13,575 nucleotides of DNA, taken from a bacterium (GTDB lineage Bacteria > Hydrogenedentota > Hydrogenedentia > Hydrogenedentiales > SLHB01). Position 1 is the first letter of the stretch. Every line of letters begins with the position of its first letter. Positions 1 through 6,384 of the stretch are shown piece by piece. The stretch is from contig JAAEQP010000125.1 in assembly GCA_024231375.1 (NCBI GenBank), positions 1 to 13,575 on the forward strand. Reading direction: 5' to 3'. Both the position numbers and the translations under genes were made by a program. The notes under the pieces are model-generated. The model worked only from the letters and a program-made list of their open reading frames with translations, did no database searches and was not told where the DNA came from.

Positions 1-207
1 CCGCCTGCGCCGGGGCCGGTGGTCCGGGAGGGGGGTTGGGAGCACGACGGGGGGGCGGGGTGGCGCGCGTGGTGGGCGGATTGGGGCGTGGCGTGGTTCG
101 GCGCCTGGGGGGTGTGGGGGGGGGGGGGGGGGACAGGGATTCCAGGGCTGCGCTCAGCCCGAAACGGGGACGCAGTCTCTCACGCGGAGGGGATCTTGGT
201 CTCCGTT
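1..207. other. G-rich low-complexity non-coding stretch
   Basis: No convincing gene is visible here. The + strand is dominated by G runs, including an uninterrupted run of 17 G at 116-132 and several runs of four to seven G at about 26-60. The open frame that can be drawn at 19-264 encodes an almost pure Gly/Trp/Ala mixture, which is what G-rich DNA gives by composition, and it runs into the hairpin repeat at 209. The clustered G runs could form G-quadruplex structures on the + strand, and the long homopolymer is a likely place for sequencing or assembly error. The flanking gene on the left lies outside the window. Confidence 0.6.
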
Positions 208-208
208 T

Positions 209-276
209 GTAGTGCGCCGTTTACGGCGTTCTTGATTGGAGCGTTGGGGTCCGGAACGCCCTGAAGGGCGCACTAC
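209..276. repeat. REP-like inverted repeat pair (two facing hairpin units)
   Basis: Two 23-base arms (209-231 and 254-276) are inverted copies matching at 20 of 23 positions, separated by 22 bases. Each arm is itself a small hairpin: CGCCG-TTTA-CGGCG at 215-228, and CGCCC-TGAA-GGGCG at 257-270. The two arms differ at the loop-closing pair (G-C in one, C-G in the other), so the stem is kept in both. This layout matches REP doublets (REPIN/BIME) scattered between genes in bacterial genomes. Whether other copies exist in this genome cannot be seen here. Confidence 0.6.
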
Positions 277-319
277 GAACGGGGAGGGTTCTGAGTGGCG
301 GCATGCTATCGGTTGAGAC

Positions 320-339
320 GGTCGGCAGAGACGCCGACC
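320..339. repeat. Perfect 7-bp hairpin, possible interspersed repeat
   Basis: GGTCGGC (320-326) pairs perfectly with GCCGACC (333-339) around the six-base loop AGAGAC. There is no T-tract on either side, so it is not a standard intrinsic terminator. It lies about 45 bases after the REP-like pair and may be a second repeat family or part of a repeat cluster between genes. A role as the end of an upstream transcript cannot be excluded. Confidence 0.45.
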
Positions 340-497
340 CTACCGAGCAAGATCGGTGCGTGCTCGCCGCGTCCGGGGGCCGTCCCTCGACACACCCTAC
401 GAATTCAGAACCGCACAACGTAGGTGCTACCCTCCCCAAACTGCCCCCAACTGTGCGAGAATGGTCGTGGACTGCGAATAATGTTCCGGGAACCCAT

Positions 498-501
498 GGA
501 G
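498..501 (+). promoter_or_regulatory. Ribosome binding site deciding the SDR start
   Basis: GGAG at 498-501 stands six bases before ATG 508. The frame is open further upstream (ATG at 424, 481 and 496), but only the 508 start combines a good ribosome binding site with the usual SDR N-terminus, a short lead before the first beta strand and the TGxxxGxG turn. Confidence 0.6.
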
Positions 502-507
502 ATCGAT

Positions 508-1365
508 ATGACGAACACAGCAATCCTGATCACGGGGGCGTCGACGGGCATTGGCGCGGCGTGCGCGGAGATGTCGGCCCGGGATGGGCACCGGGTGTTC
601 GCGGGTGTGCGGAAACTGGAGGACGGGGAACGGCTCGTCGAACGCGCGGGCGAAGTCCCCGGCGCGATCTATCCCGTTATCCTGGATGTCACGAAGCCGG
701 ACCAGATCGCGGAGGCGCGGAGTGCGGTCAGCGCCGCGCTCGGCGCCACGCCGCTGTATGGACTGGTGAACAACGCGGGTATCGCCGTGGCAGGTCCGTT
801 GGAGTTTGTGCCGGTCGACCAGTTTCGGTACCAACTCGAAGTGAACGTGACCGGCCAGATTGCGGTGACCCAGGCGTTCCTGCCGCTGTTGCGTCCCGCG
901 CCGGGTCGAATCGTGTTTATCGGATCCACGTCGGGCATATTCTCGACGCCGTTTGTAGGAGCCTATTGCGCGTCGAAATTCGCGATTGAGGCGGTGGCGG
1001 ACGCGTTGCGCGCGGAACTGCGGCCGTGGAAGATCGACGTGAGCGTGATTCAGCCGGGGCCCATCGAGACGCCTATCTGGGAGAAATCGGAGGACGCTGC
1101 CAACCAGTTCGTGCGCGACCAACCTCCCGAGGCGTTGGAACTGTACGGCGGCGCCATCAAGGCGATACGCCGGTACATGGCAGAGTTCCGGCGCAAAACG
1201 ATTCCCGCGGAGCGGGTGGCGGATCTGGTGCGGCATGCGCTGTTCGCGCGCCGTCCGCGCACGCGCTACCTCGTCGGCAAAGGCGCGCGACTGGAGAAGT
1301 TCCTGGGACGATGGGTCCCGGACCGCCTGCGCGACGCCATTGTGTGCAGGGAACTGGGCATCTGA
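508..1365 (+). CDS. SDR family NAD(P)-dependent oxidoreductase
   Basis: This is a classical short-chain dehydrogenase/reductase of 285 residues, probably a soluble cytoplasmic enzyme that oxidises or reduces an alcohol/carbonyl group with NAD(P)(H). The Rossmann nucleotide-binding turn TGASTGIG is at residues 9-16, NNAG at 88-91, and the catalytic tetrad is Asn113, Ser140, Tyr153 and Lys157 (YCASK). The PG motif after beta-strand 6 is at 183-184. A C-terminal tail of about 60 residues (roughly 225-285) with a region like RPRTRYLVG resembles the subgroup annotated as 17-beta-hydroxysteroid or retinol dehydrogenase-like SDRs. That similarity does not establish the substrate. A residue after the second strand is Arg (VRK, 34-36), which may favour NADPH, though this is inference. 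The next gene starts 52 bases downstream on the same strand and could be cotranscribed. Longer upstream starts are possible but add an unrelated N-terminus. Confidence 0.9.
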   Translation: MTNTAILITGASTGIGAACAEMSARDGHRVFAGVRKLEDGERLVERAGEVPGAIYPVILDVTKPDQIAEARSAVSAALGATPLYGLVNNAGIAVAGPLEFVPVDQFRYQLEVNVTGQIAVTQAFLPLLRPAPGRIVFIGSTSGIFSTPFVGAYCASKFAIEAVADALRAELRPWKIDVSVIQPGPIETPIWEKSEDAANQFVRDQPPEALELYGGAIKAIRRYMAEFRRKTIPAERVADLVRHALFARRPRTRYLVGKGARLEKFLGRWVPDRLRDAIVCRELGI

Positions 1366-1417
1366 CGCGGAAAGCCTTTGGCAGTAGGTCAGGCCCTCAA
1401 CGATACGGGAGGATGGT

Positions 1418-1867
1418 GTGAGAATTCTGGTAGACGCGGATGCCTCGCCTGTGGCCGTGAAAGAGATTCTGTTCCGGGCCGCCGAACGGGTGGGCGTGGA
1501 AGTGACGCTGGTCACCAACCTGGAGATGCGCATCCCAGACTCGGTCTACGTGTCGAAGGTCACCGTGGGCCAGAACCCCGACGAGGCTGACGACCGTATC
1601 GTTGAGATTTGTGAGGCGGAGGACCTGGTCATCACAGCCGACATCCCGCTGGCCGCGCGCGTGGTCGAGAAAGGCGCGCAAGCCATCGACCCTCGAGGCA
1701 CGCTGTATTCAGACGCCAACGTACGCGACCGCCTCGCCACGCGCGACCTTATGGACAACCTGCGCAGCACGGGCATGATTAGCGGCGGGCCGCCTCCCTT
1801 CAACAAGAAAGACGCCCAAGCCTTCGCCAACGCCCTCGACCGGTTCCTGGCCGGACGGCGGGACTGA
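1418..1867 (+). CDS. YaiI/YqxD family protein (DUF188, UPF0178)
   Basis: A 149-residue protein matching the full usual length (about 150) of the YaiI/YqxD family, whose fold is related to PIN-type nucleases but whose function is not established. Family landmarks are all present: the N-terminal strand ILVDAD with Asp6 and Asp8, the acidic DEADD at 55-59, the VITADIPLA block at 71-79, DPRG at 91-94, the RDLMDNLR helix at 109-116 and GGPPPF at 123-128. The conserved acidic residues could bind a metal ion. The family usually has Cys after DADA; this protein has Ser10. Translation starts at GTG 1418, five bases after GGGAGG (1407-1412). A nearby ATG at 1413 hits a stop within three codons. It follows the SDR gene by 52 bases, and no functional link between the two is evident. 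Confidence 0.88.
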   Translation: MRILVDADASPVAVKEILFRAAERVGVEVTLVTNLEMRIPDSVYVSKVTVGQNPDEADDRIVEICEAEDLVITADIPLAARVVEKGAQAIDPRGTLYSDANVRDRLATRDLMDNLRSTGMISGGPPPFNKKDAQAFANALDRFLAGRRD

Positions 1868-1898
1868 ATGATCGAAGAGCCTGCGCACGCGTGCCCGG

Positions 1899-1928
1899 TT
1901 GAAGTCGCCCGAGGCGGTGTGGTTGAAT
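1899..1928 (+). promoter_or_regulatory. Weak candidate promoter for the MNT-HEPN pair
   Basis: TTGAAG (1899-1904) and TTGAAT (1923-1928) lie 18 bases apart in the 120-base gap before the nucleotidyltransferase. Each hexamer matches the sigma70 consensus at four of six positions. The match is weak and could be chance, but the gap is long enough to hold an independent promoter. Confidence 0.2.
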
Positions 1929-1987
1929 GCTTGAGGCGTTGTGCGACGGGTCCTTGTTCTCAAGCAAGCAGAAAGGGCGCCGCTGGA

Positions 1988-2317
1988 ATGACGGAATCGG
2001 AAGTCATACTCGCTCTGGAAGACATGGTGCAACGGATCGTGGCACGTTTCCACCCTGACCGAATCATCCTGTTCGGCTCGCACGCGAGCGGTGAGCCTAC
2101 GGGCGACAGCGACATTGACATTCTGGTCGTGATGCCCGTTGAAGGCTCCCGGCGCGGAAAGGCAAACGAGATCGATCTCGCACTGGGAGACCGGACCATA
2201 CCCTTGGACCTGATCGTGGTGACGCCGGACCAATTCGAGAGGCAGAAGGACCTGTTGGGCACCATTGTCCGCGAGGCTGTCTTGGAAGGCAGAACGGTCT
2301 ATGAACGAGCAGCCTGA
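1988..2317 (+). CDS. MNT-type minimal nucleotidyltransferase (antitoxin-like)
   Basis: A 109-residue minimal nucleotidyltransferase of the MNT group (pol beta superfamily). The signature runs from Gly30-Ser31 through SDIDI at 41-45, giving the metal-binding Asp42 and Asp44. A third acidic residue is Asp74 on the LDLIVV strand. All catalytic residues are present, so the enzyme should be active. In characterised MntA-HepT pairs the MNT protein is the antitoxin and neutralises its HEPN partner by adding AMP groups to it. That role is inferred here from the family and from the next gene, which overlaps this one by 17 bases. The frame is open back to 1868, but residues before Met 1988 look unrelated to the family. 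AAAGGG at 1972-1977 is a possible, somewhat distant, ribosome binding site. Confidence 0.88.
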   Translation: MTESEVILALEDMVQRIVARFHPDRIILFGSHASGEPTGDSDIDILVVMPVEGSRRGKANEIDLALGDRTIPLDLIVVTPDQFERQKDLLGTIVREAVLEGRTVYERAA

Positions 2318-2708
2318 ACTCCGGGCCGAAGCGCTGCGCTGGATCGAGAAGGCGGATCACGACCTGCGCAACGCCGAATGCGTGTTGCGTCTGACAGACG
2401 ATTGTCCGACCGACACGGTGTGCTTTCATTGCCAGCAATGCGCCGAGAAGTACTTGAAGTCTCTTCTCATTTTCCGCGGGGTTGCCTTCCCGAGAACACA
2501 CGACCTAGTCGCATTGCTCAACCTGATCGCGAGTACAGGCGAACTGGCGATCAAGGTGGGGCAGGTACAGCCTCTCAACAGGTACTCCGTGGAGGCCCGC
2601 TATCCGGGGGATTGGGATCCCATCGGCCTTCAAGAAGCCCGTGAGGCACTCAACATGGCTCGGAGCGTTCGCGAGGCCGTGAGAGCTGCGCTGTCGTTGG
2701 AGGCCTAG
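2301..2708 (+). CDS. HEPN domain protein (toxin-like partner of MNT)
   Basis: A 135-residue, all-helical HEPN domain protein. Typical family blocks are visible: W14 with DL at 21-22 in the first helix, FHCQQCAEKYLKSLL at 42-56, RTHDL at 65-69, and RYSVEARYPG at 94-103. HEPN proteins of such pairs act as RNases or as substrates of the partner nucleotidyltransferase. In this subgroup (HEPN, PF05168-like) the conserved Arg and His lie in the R-x-H-D-L region rather than in the C-terminal RX4HXY motif of Shewanella HepT, so RNase activity is uncertain. The start ATG 2301 lies inside the end of the nucleotidyltransferase gene (17-base overlap), which implies coupled translation and matched dosage. 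Pairs of this kind are common on mobile or accessory DNA, but no mobility gene is seen nearby. Confidence 0.87.
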   Translation: MNEQPELRAEALRWIEKADHDLRNAECVLRLTDDCPTDTVCFHCQQCAEKYLKSLLIFRGVAFPRTHDLVALLNLIASTGELAIKVGQVQPLNRYSVEARYPGDWDPIGLQEAREALNMARSVREAVRAALSLEA

Positions 2709-2716
2709 AGAGGCCT
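2701..2716 (+). terminator. Possible weak terminator hairpin after the HEPN gene
   Basis: AGGCCT at 2701-2706 pairs with AGGCCT at 2711-2716 around the loop AGAG, overlapping the stop codon of the HEPN gene. There is no T-tract after it, so termination would be inefficient or need a factor. Confidence 0.2.
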
Positions 2717-2768
2717 GTAGGCACACATCCACTCGTTCGGTCTGCCCCGACTCGCTTGCGCCCTCCCC

Positions 2769-2888
2769 CTACTCTTCCTGCGCGGCCTCTTGGATTTCGC
2801 GCACGCGAGCCACGAAGGCCTCGGTCATGGGGAAGGGGCCGGGATACTCGACCCACTGGGCGTGGCCGTCCAGGTATGCCGCCCACCC
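2769..2888 (-). pseudogene. C-terminal remnant of a DUF1559 / H-X9-DG prepilin-like gene
   Basis: The minus strand encodes 39 residues ending in a TAG stop (2771-2769). The segment contains YLDGHAQWVEYPGPFP followed by MTEAFVARVREIQEA. This is the typical C-terminal end of DUF1559 (H-X9-DG) proteins with type II secretion/prepilin-like N-termini: a YxDGH turn, an aromatic-rich strand, then FPxTEAFV and a short terminal helix. The N-terminal methylation motif, the long middle domain and any start codon are missing. Upstream in the frame the sequence runs straight into an inverted-repeat element beginning at 2889. It then continues antisense to the sigma factor gene, with no family resemblance. 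This is therefore a decayed gene tail, not a functional gene. Confidence 0.6.
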
Positions 2889-2971
2889 GTCATGCTGAGC
2901 GCTACCGAAGCATCTCGCACTCCGAGGGCATGTACCGGTAGAACGAGATCCTTCGCGTTGCTCAGGAGGAC
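2889..2971. repeat. Long inverted-repeat element (CTGAGC/CGAAG/ATCTCG type)
   Basis: Two arms of about 30 bases (2889-2918 and 2942-2971) are inverted copies. They share the blocks CTGAGC, CGAAG and ATCTCG with a few differences and one single-base length change. The central 23 bases are not obviously repeated. From memory, sequences containing TCATGCTGAGC and GCATCTCGC are widespread interspersed elements in many bacterial genomes. Its left edge coincides with the point where homology to the DUF1559 tail ends. Confidence 0.6.
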
Positions 2972-3089
2972 GGCGAGGGGGCCTGCGGGGACGGGTCAAC
3001 CTGCCCTGCTCTGGTTGCGGCGGCGCCGTGTTAAGCATTTGTTGTAAGAAACCGGCGATGGAAGCCACTATTAGGGGTAGATGGGCGAC

Positions 3090-3094
3090 AAGGA
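3090..3094 (+). promoter_or_regulatory. Ribosome binding site deciding the sigma factor start
   Basis: AAGGA at 3090-3094 sits seven bases before ATG 3102, a near-ideal spacing. The alternative ATG 3081 has AGGGG (3073-3077) only three bases away. The 3102 start also puts the region 2 helices at the usual distance from the N-terminus. Confidence 0.5.
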
Positions 3095-3101
3095 AACAGG
3101 G

Positions 3102-3611
3102 ATGAGCGAACGGGAAGCCACATTCCGCCGTTGGATGAAGGAATACGGCGGGATTGTGGGGAAGGTGAGCCGTGTCTACGCGCCGCGGGCCGTGGACCGC
3201 GAGGACCTGACCCAAGAGGTGCTGCTGCAACTCTGGCGATCCATCGAATCGTATCGGGGCACGGCGCGTGAGTCGACCTGGGTGTACCGCGTGGCGCTGA
3301 ACACGGCCATGACGTGGCAACGCCGCGCCCGGACACAGCTGAGGATCGGCGCCCCTCCGGACGATCTCCCCTGCACCCGGCCCCAACCGGACGCGTCGGC
3401 GTCGAACCGGGAACGCGTGGACTGGTTGTACGAACAAATTGCGGCATTGCCCAAGCTGGACCGGTCCTTGGTGCTGCTGTACCTGGACGGCGTCGCCTAC
3501 CGCGAGACGGCGGAGATTCTGGGCATTTCGGAGAGCAATGTGGGCGTGAAGATCAACCGTTTGAAGAAACGGCTGGCGACACGAGCCGAAGGAGTGGACC
3601 ATGGACCTTGA
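3102..3611 (+). CDS. ECF-type RNA polymerase sigma factor (sigma-70 family)
   Basis: A 169-residue sigma factor with only regions 2 and 4, as in the extracytoplasmic-function group. Region 2 spans about residues 8-78 and includes the core-binding DREDLTQEVLLQLW (32-45) and the -10 recognition segment around TWVYRVALNTAMTWQRR (59-75). A short linker with Pro/Asp residues follows. Region 4 is at about 106-160, with the helix-turn-helix YRETAEILGISESNVGVK (133-150) for -35 recognition. It directs polymerase to a specific set of promoters in response to a signal. The last 11 bases overlap the next gene, a membrane protein, in the usual sigma/anti-sigma order. ATG 3081 would add seven residues. 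No convincing autoregulated promoter could be assigned in the upstream gap. Confidence 0.9.
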   Translation: MSEREATFRRWMKEYGGIVGKVSRVYAPRAVDREDLTQEVLLQLWRSIESYRGTARESTWVYRVALNTAMTWQRRARTQLRIGAPPDDLPCTRPQPDASASNRERVDWLYEQIAALPKLDRSLVLLYLDGVAYRETAEILGISESNVGVKINRLKKRLATRAEGVDHGP

Positions 3612-4203
3612 CGCGTTTCGAGAGGCCTGGCAGGGTCAGGAGACCGAAGGTCCTTCCGGCGAGGAGGTCGTACGCATGGTGGAGCGCAAGCATCGGAAGC
3701 TGGAGCGGACCGTCGTGTGGCGCGATGTGCGCGAATCGGTGGCGGCCCTTGTCCTGGCGGCGTTCTTCGTGGTGGCGGGCCACCATCTGGCGCGCCACAT
3801 GTGGCCGTGGTACGGGGCGGCGGGATGTTGTCTCTGGGTGGCGGCGTTCCTGATTGTGGACCGGCGGATTCAGCGCGACGGCCAACCGGCGGCGTCGACG
3901 CGGGAGGCCTTGGACCGTGCGTTGCGGCAGGTTGACCACCAGATTCGCCTCCTCAGAAACGTGTTTTGGTGGTATCTGTTGCCGTGTCTGGGGGCAATCG
4001 CCCTTGTCCTGGGCGAGATGATGTCGCAGATTTCGCGCGAGAGTTGGGGGACGGCATATGCCCCGTTCTTGTTCACGGTGGTTCTGGTGGCAGTGTTGTA
4101 TCCGGCCATCTACTGGATGAACCAACACGCGGTGAAGCACCAACTGCTCCCCCACAAACAGGAATTGGCCGAGGCGCTCCACGGCTTGCAGGAAGAGGAG
4201 TAG
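3601..4203 (+). CDS. Four-helix membrane protein, probable partner or anti-sigma of the ECF sigma factor
   Basis: A 200-residue protein of no family I can name. Residues 1-45 are polar and cytoplasmic in appearance, with FREAWQ near the start and a basic stretch (ERKHRKLERTVVWRDVRE, 28-45). Four hydrophobic helices are predicted by eye at about 46-66, 69-86, 121-140 and 153-173, followed by a charged tail rich in His, Lys and Glu. A soluble loop of about 30 residues lies between helices 2 and 3. There is no HxxxCxxC zinc anti-sigma motif and no large outer domain. The start overlaps the sigma gene by 11 bases, which couples their translation and suggests that it regulates, or is regulated with, the sigma factor. 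The anti-sigma role is inference from position and membrane topology only. Confidence 0.65.
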   Translation: MDLDAFREAWQGQETEGPSGEEVVRMVERKHRKLERTVVWRDVRESVAALVLAAFFVVAGHHLARHMWPWYGAAGCCLWVAAFLIVDRRIQRDGQPAASTREALDRALRQVDHQIRLLRNVFWWYLLPCLGAIALVLGEMMSQISRESWGTAYAPFLFTVVLVAVLYPAIYWMNQHAVKHQLLPHKQELAEALHGLQEEE

Positions 4204-4217
4204 GCCGAGGGCTCCCG

Positions 4218-6113
4218 TCAGCTTGCGGCGGCGCGGGCGCGTTCGACCCGTTTGCGGCCTTCGGCGTCGAGGATGGTCTTGCGGGTGCGGATGCTGTTGG
4301 GCGTCACTTCGACGAGTTCGTCACCCGCGATCCATTCCAACGCGCCGTCGAGCGTGAGCGTCCGCGGCACGTCCAATCCGTCGGAATGGTCTTTACCCGC
4401 CGCGCGGTGGTTGGTCAACGCTTTGCGCTTGGTGGGATTGCAGGGCAGGTCGCCGGGACGCGCATTCTCGCCCACGACCATGCCGGTGTACACCCGGTCC
4501 ATGGGCGACACGAACAGCGTGCTCCGTTGCTGAAGGTTCTCCAGGCTGTAGGACGTGGCCTCGCCTGTGTCCATGCTAATCAGGGACCCGCGGTTGCGCG
4601 ACGTGATGTCGCCGCACCACAGGCCGTAGCTCGTGAAGCGGGACGACATGATGCCAAGGCCCCGGGTGTCCGTCAGGAATTCGTTGCGGTAGCCGATGAG
4701 GCCTCGCGTGGGGATGCGGAACTCAAGCCGGGCCATGCCCGCGCCTTCGTTGTACATGTGGACCAATTCGCCTTTGCGTAGGGCGATCTTCTTAATCACC
4801 GTGCCCTGGTAGTCCGTGGGCACGTCCACCGTCAACTCTTCCATGGGTTCGAGGAGTTTGCCGTCGGACCCGCGCCGCGTGATGACTTCGGGCCGCGACA
4901 CACACAGTTCCATGCCTTCGCGGCGCATTTCCTCGATGAGGATGGCAAGGTGCAGTTCACCGCGCCCCGATACCTTGAGGCCGTCGCTGCGTTCGCAATC
5001 TTCCACGCGCAGAGCCACGTTGGTGCGAAGTTCCCGCTCCAAGCGGGCGCGCAATTGGCGCACCGTGATGGCCGTGCCGTCCTGACCCGCGAAGGGACCG
5101 CTGTTCACGAGGAACAACATGGATACGGTCGGTTCCTCGATTTCGAGCGGGGCAAGGGCCGCGTTCTCAAGGCCGGGGGCCGAGATGGTGTCGCCGATCA
5201 TCAGTTCTTTGGGTCCGGCGATAGTGACAATGTCGCCGGCCACCACCTCGTCCTTGACGACGCTTTCCAGCCCGCGGGTCACCCACAGGTAGGTAGCGCG
5301 TTCCGGCTGGGATCCGGTGATCTCCCATTCCGCGTCGGCATCGTCGCGTCTTCCGTCCAGATCGTCGCGCAACCACTGGGTCGAGGTGCGGACAAGATCC
5401 TGCCCCGTGCGGAGGCGTCCCTGGAGTACACGTCCGGTACCCGTCCGGCCGATGTGGTCGCGCCACCCGAGGGTGCTGACCTGCATCAGGAAGGGGGCGT
5501 CCGAATCGCCCTTGGGGGCGGGCACGTGCTCGGCGATGGTCTCGAACAGGGCGTCCATGCCTTCGTGGGGTTCGGTGTCGAGGTCGCGTACGAGCCACCC
5601 GTCGAGACCCGACCCGTACAACACGGGGAAATCGCACTGGGCGTCGTTGGCGCCGAGTTCGATGAAGAGGTCGAAGGTTTCGTTCAAGGCGGTGACGGGG
5701 TCGGCGTTGGGTCGGTCCACTTTGTTGACGACCACGATGGGGCGCAACCCCATACGCAGGGCCCGCATGAGCACGTAGCGCGTCTGGGGCATGGGGCCTT
5801 CGTTGGCGTCGACCAGCAACAGAACCGAGTCCACCATCGAGAGCACCCGCTCCACCTCGCCGGAGAAATCGGCGTGGCCGGGGGTGTCGACGATATTGAC
5901 GAGATACTCGCCCCATTCGACCGTGCAATGCTTGGATCGGATGGTGATGCCGCGTTCGCGCTCCAGCTCGTTGTTGTCCATGACACGCTCGGCGACGCGG
6001 GCGTTCTCGCGGAACGTGTGCGCCGCGCGGAAGATGCTGTCGATGAGCGTGGTCTTGCCGTGGTCGATGTGGGCGATGATGGCCACATTCCGGATTTGTT
6101 CAATCGCAGTCAT
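4218..6113 (-). CDS. typA: Translational GTPase TypA/BipA
   Basis: A ribosome-binding GTPase of the EF-G/LepA superfamily, involved in ribosome assembly and stress or cold adaptation in studied bacteria. All GTPase motifs are intact: AHIDHGKTT (14-22), RGIT (54-57), DTPGH (76-80) and NKVD (130-133). Domain II lies at about 200-315, the EF-G-like domains follow (VSGRGELHL at 381-389, then [18 protein letters not shown] at 459-476), and the TypA-specific C-terminal domain covers about 520-631 ([21 protein letters not shown]). At 631 residues it is slightly longer than Escherichia coli BipA (about 607). The excess seems to be an acidic insertion near residues 248-272 of domain II. AAGGAA (6126-6131 complement) lies 12 bases before the ATG. 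It is convergent with the membrane-protein gene (14-base gap) and divergent from the flagellar operon. Confidence 0.96.
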   Translation of the reverse strand: MTAIEQIRNVAIIAHIDHGKTTLIDSIFRAAHTFRENARVAERVMDNNELERERGITIRSKHCTVEWGEYLVNIVDTPGHADFSGEVERVLSMVDSVLLLVDANEGPMPQTRYVLMRALRMGLRPIVVVNKVDRPNADPVTALNETFDLFIELGANDAQCDFPVLYGSGLDGWLVRDLDTEPHEGMDALFETIAEHVPAPKGDSDAPFLMQVSTLGWRDHIGRTGTGRVLQGRLRTGQDLVRTSTQWLRDDLDGRRDDADAEWEITGSQPERATYLWVTRGLESVVKDEVVAGDIVTIAGPKELMIGDTISAPGLENAALAPLEIEEPTVSMLFLVNSGPFAGQDGTAITVRQLRARLERELRTNVALRVEDCERSDGLKVSGRGELHLAILIEEMRREGMELCVSRPEVITRRGSDGKLLEPMEELTVDVPTDYQGTVIKKIALRKGELVHMYNEGAGMARLEFRIPTRGLIGYRNEFLTDTRGLGIMSSRFTSYGLWCGDITSRNRGSLISMDTGEATSYSLENLQQRSTLFVSPMDRVYTGMVVGENARPGDLPCNPTKRKALTNHRAAGKDHSDGLDVPRTLTLDGALEWIAGDELVEVTPNSIRTRKTILDAEGRKRVERARAAAS

Positions 6114-6302
6114 TGGGCGTCGAAGTTCCTTAAGCGTGGAATCGGCACGAAACGGTGTAGAATTGCACTAGCGTAGGCGGGGAAGTGTACAGGATAACGG
6201 GGCTCAAAAGCAAACGGAGGGCGGCGGGCGGCGAGGGAGCTCGGTTTCGGCAGAGGGTCAGTGGCGGGGAATTGCCGCAATCGGCGGGTTCAGTATGATT
6301 TG

Positions 6303-6331
6303 TTGTGGCTTCGCGGACGGAGTGCTAGAAT
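6303..6331 (+). promoter_or_regulatory. Sigma70-like promoter for the motA-fliP operon
   Basis: TTGTGG (6303-6308) is followed after exactly 17 bases by TAGAAT (6326-6331), which matches the -10 consensus at five of six positions. A TG one base upstream of the -10 (6323-6324) gives an extended -10 element, which offsets the weaker -35. Transcription would begin near 6338, leaving about 47 bases before motA. No sigma28 (TAAA/GCCGATAA) or sigma54 (TGGC/TTGC) promoter pattern was found in the 271-base gap between typA and motA. Confidence 0.55.
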
Positions 6332-6384
6332 GAGAGTGCGAGACAGGCCGCGCGCAAGCACAGGCAACGGGGAAACGACACTCA

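Noticed and set aside
427..1533. Long minus-strand frame of 368 codons opposite the SDR gene
   Set aside because: Its product is rich in Arg/His/Pro with no family resemblance, and the + strand carries an intact SDR with all catalytic motifs. It is a by-product of GC-rich codon use.
3042..3071. Possible promoter before the sigma factor (TTGTAA with CACTAT, or a TGTAAG ECF-like -35)
   Set aside because: The -10 matches at only three positions and no matching ECF -10 is found at the right spacing.
2889..3602. Minus-strand frame continuing the DUF1559 tail through the repeat and opposite the sigma factor
   Set aside because: Only the last 39 codons resemble the family; the rest is the repeat and antisense of an intact sigma factor gene.
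4950..6176. Long + strand frame of 408 codons opposite typA
   Set aside because: It is the mirror of a fully conserved GTPase gene and encodes a Gly/His/Val-rich product without recognisable motifs.
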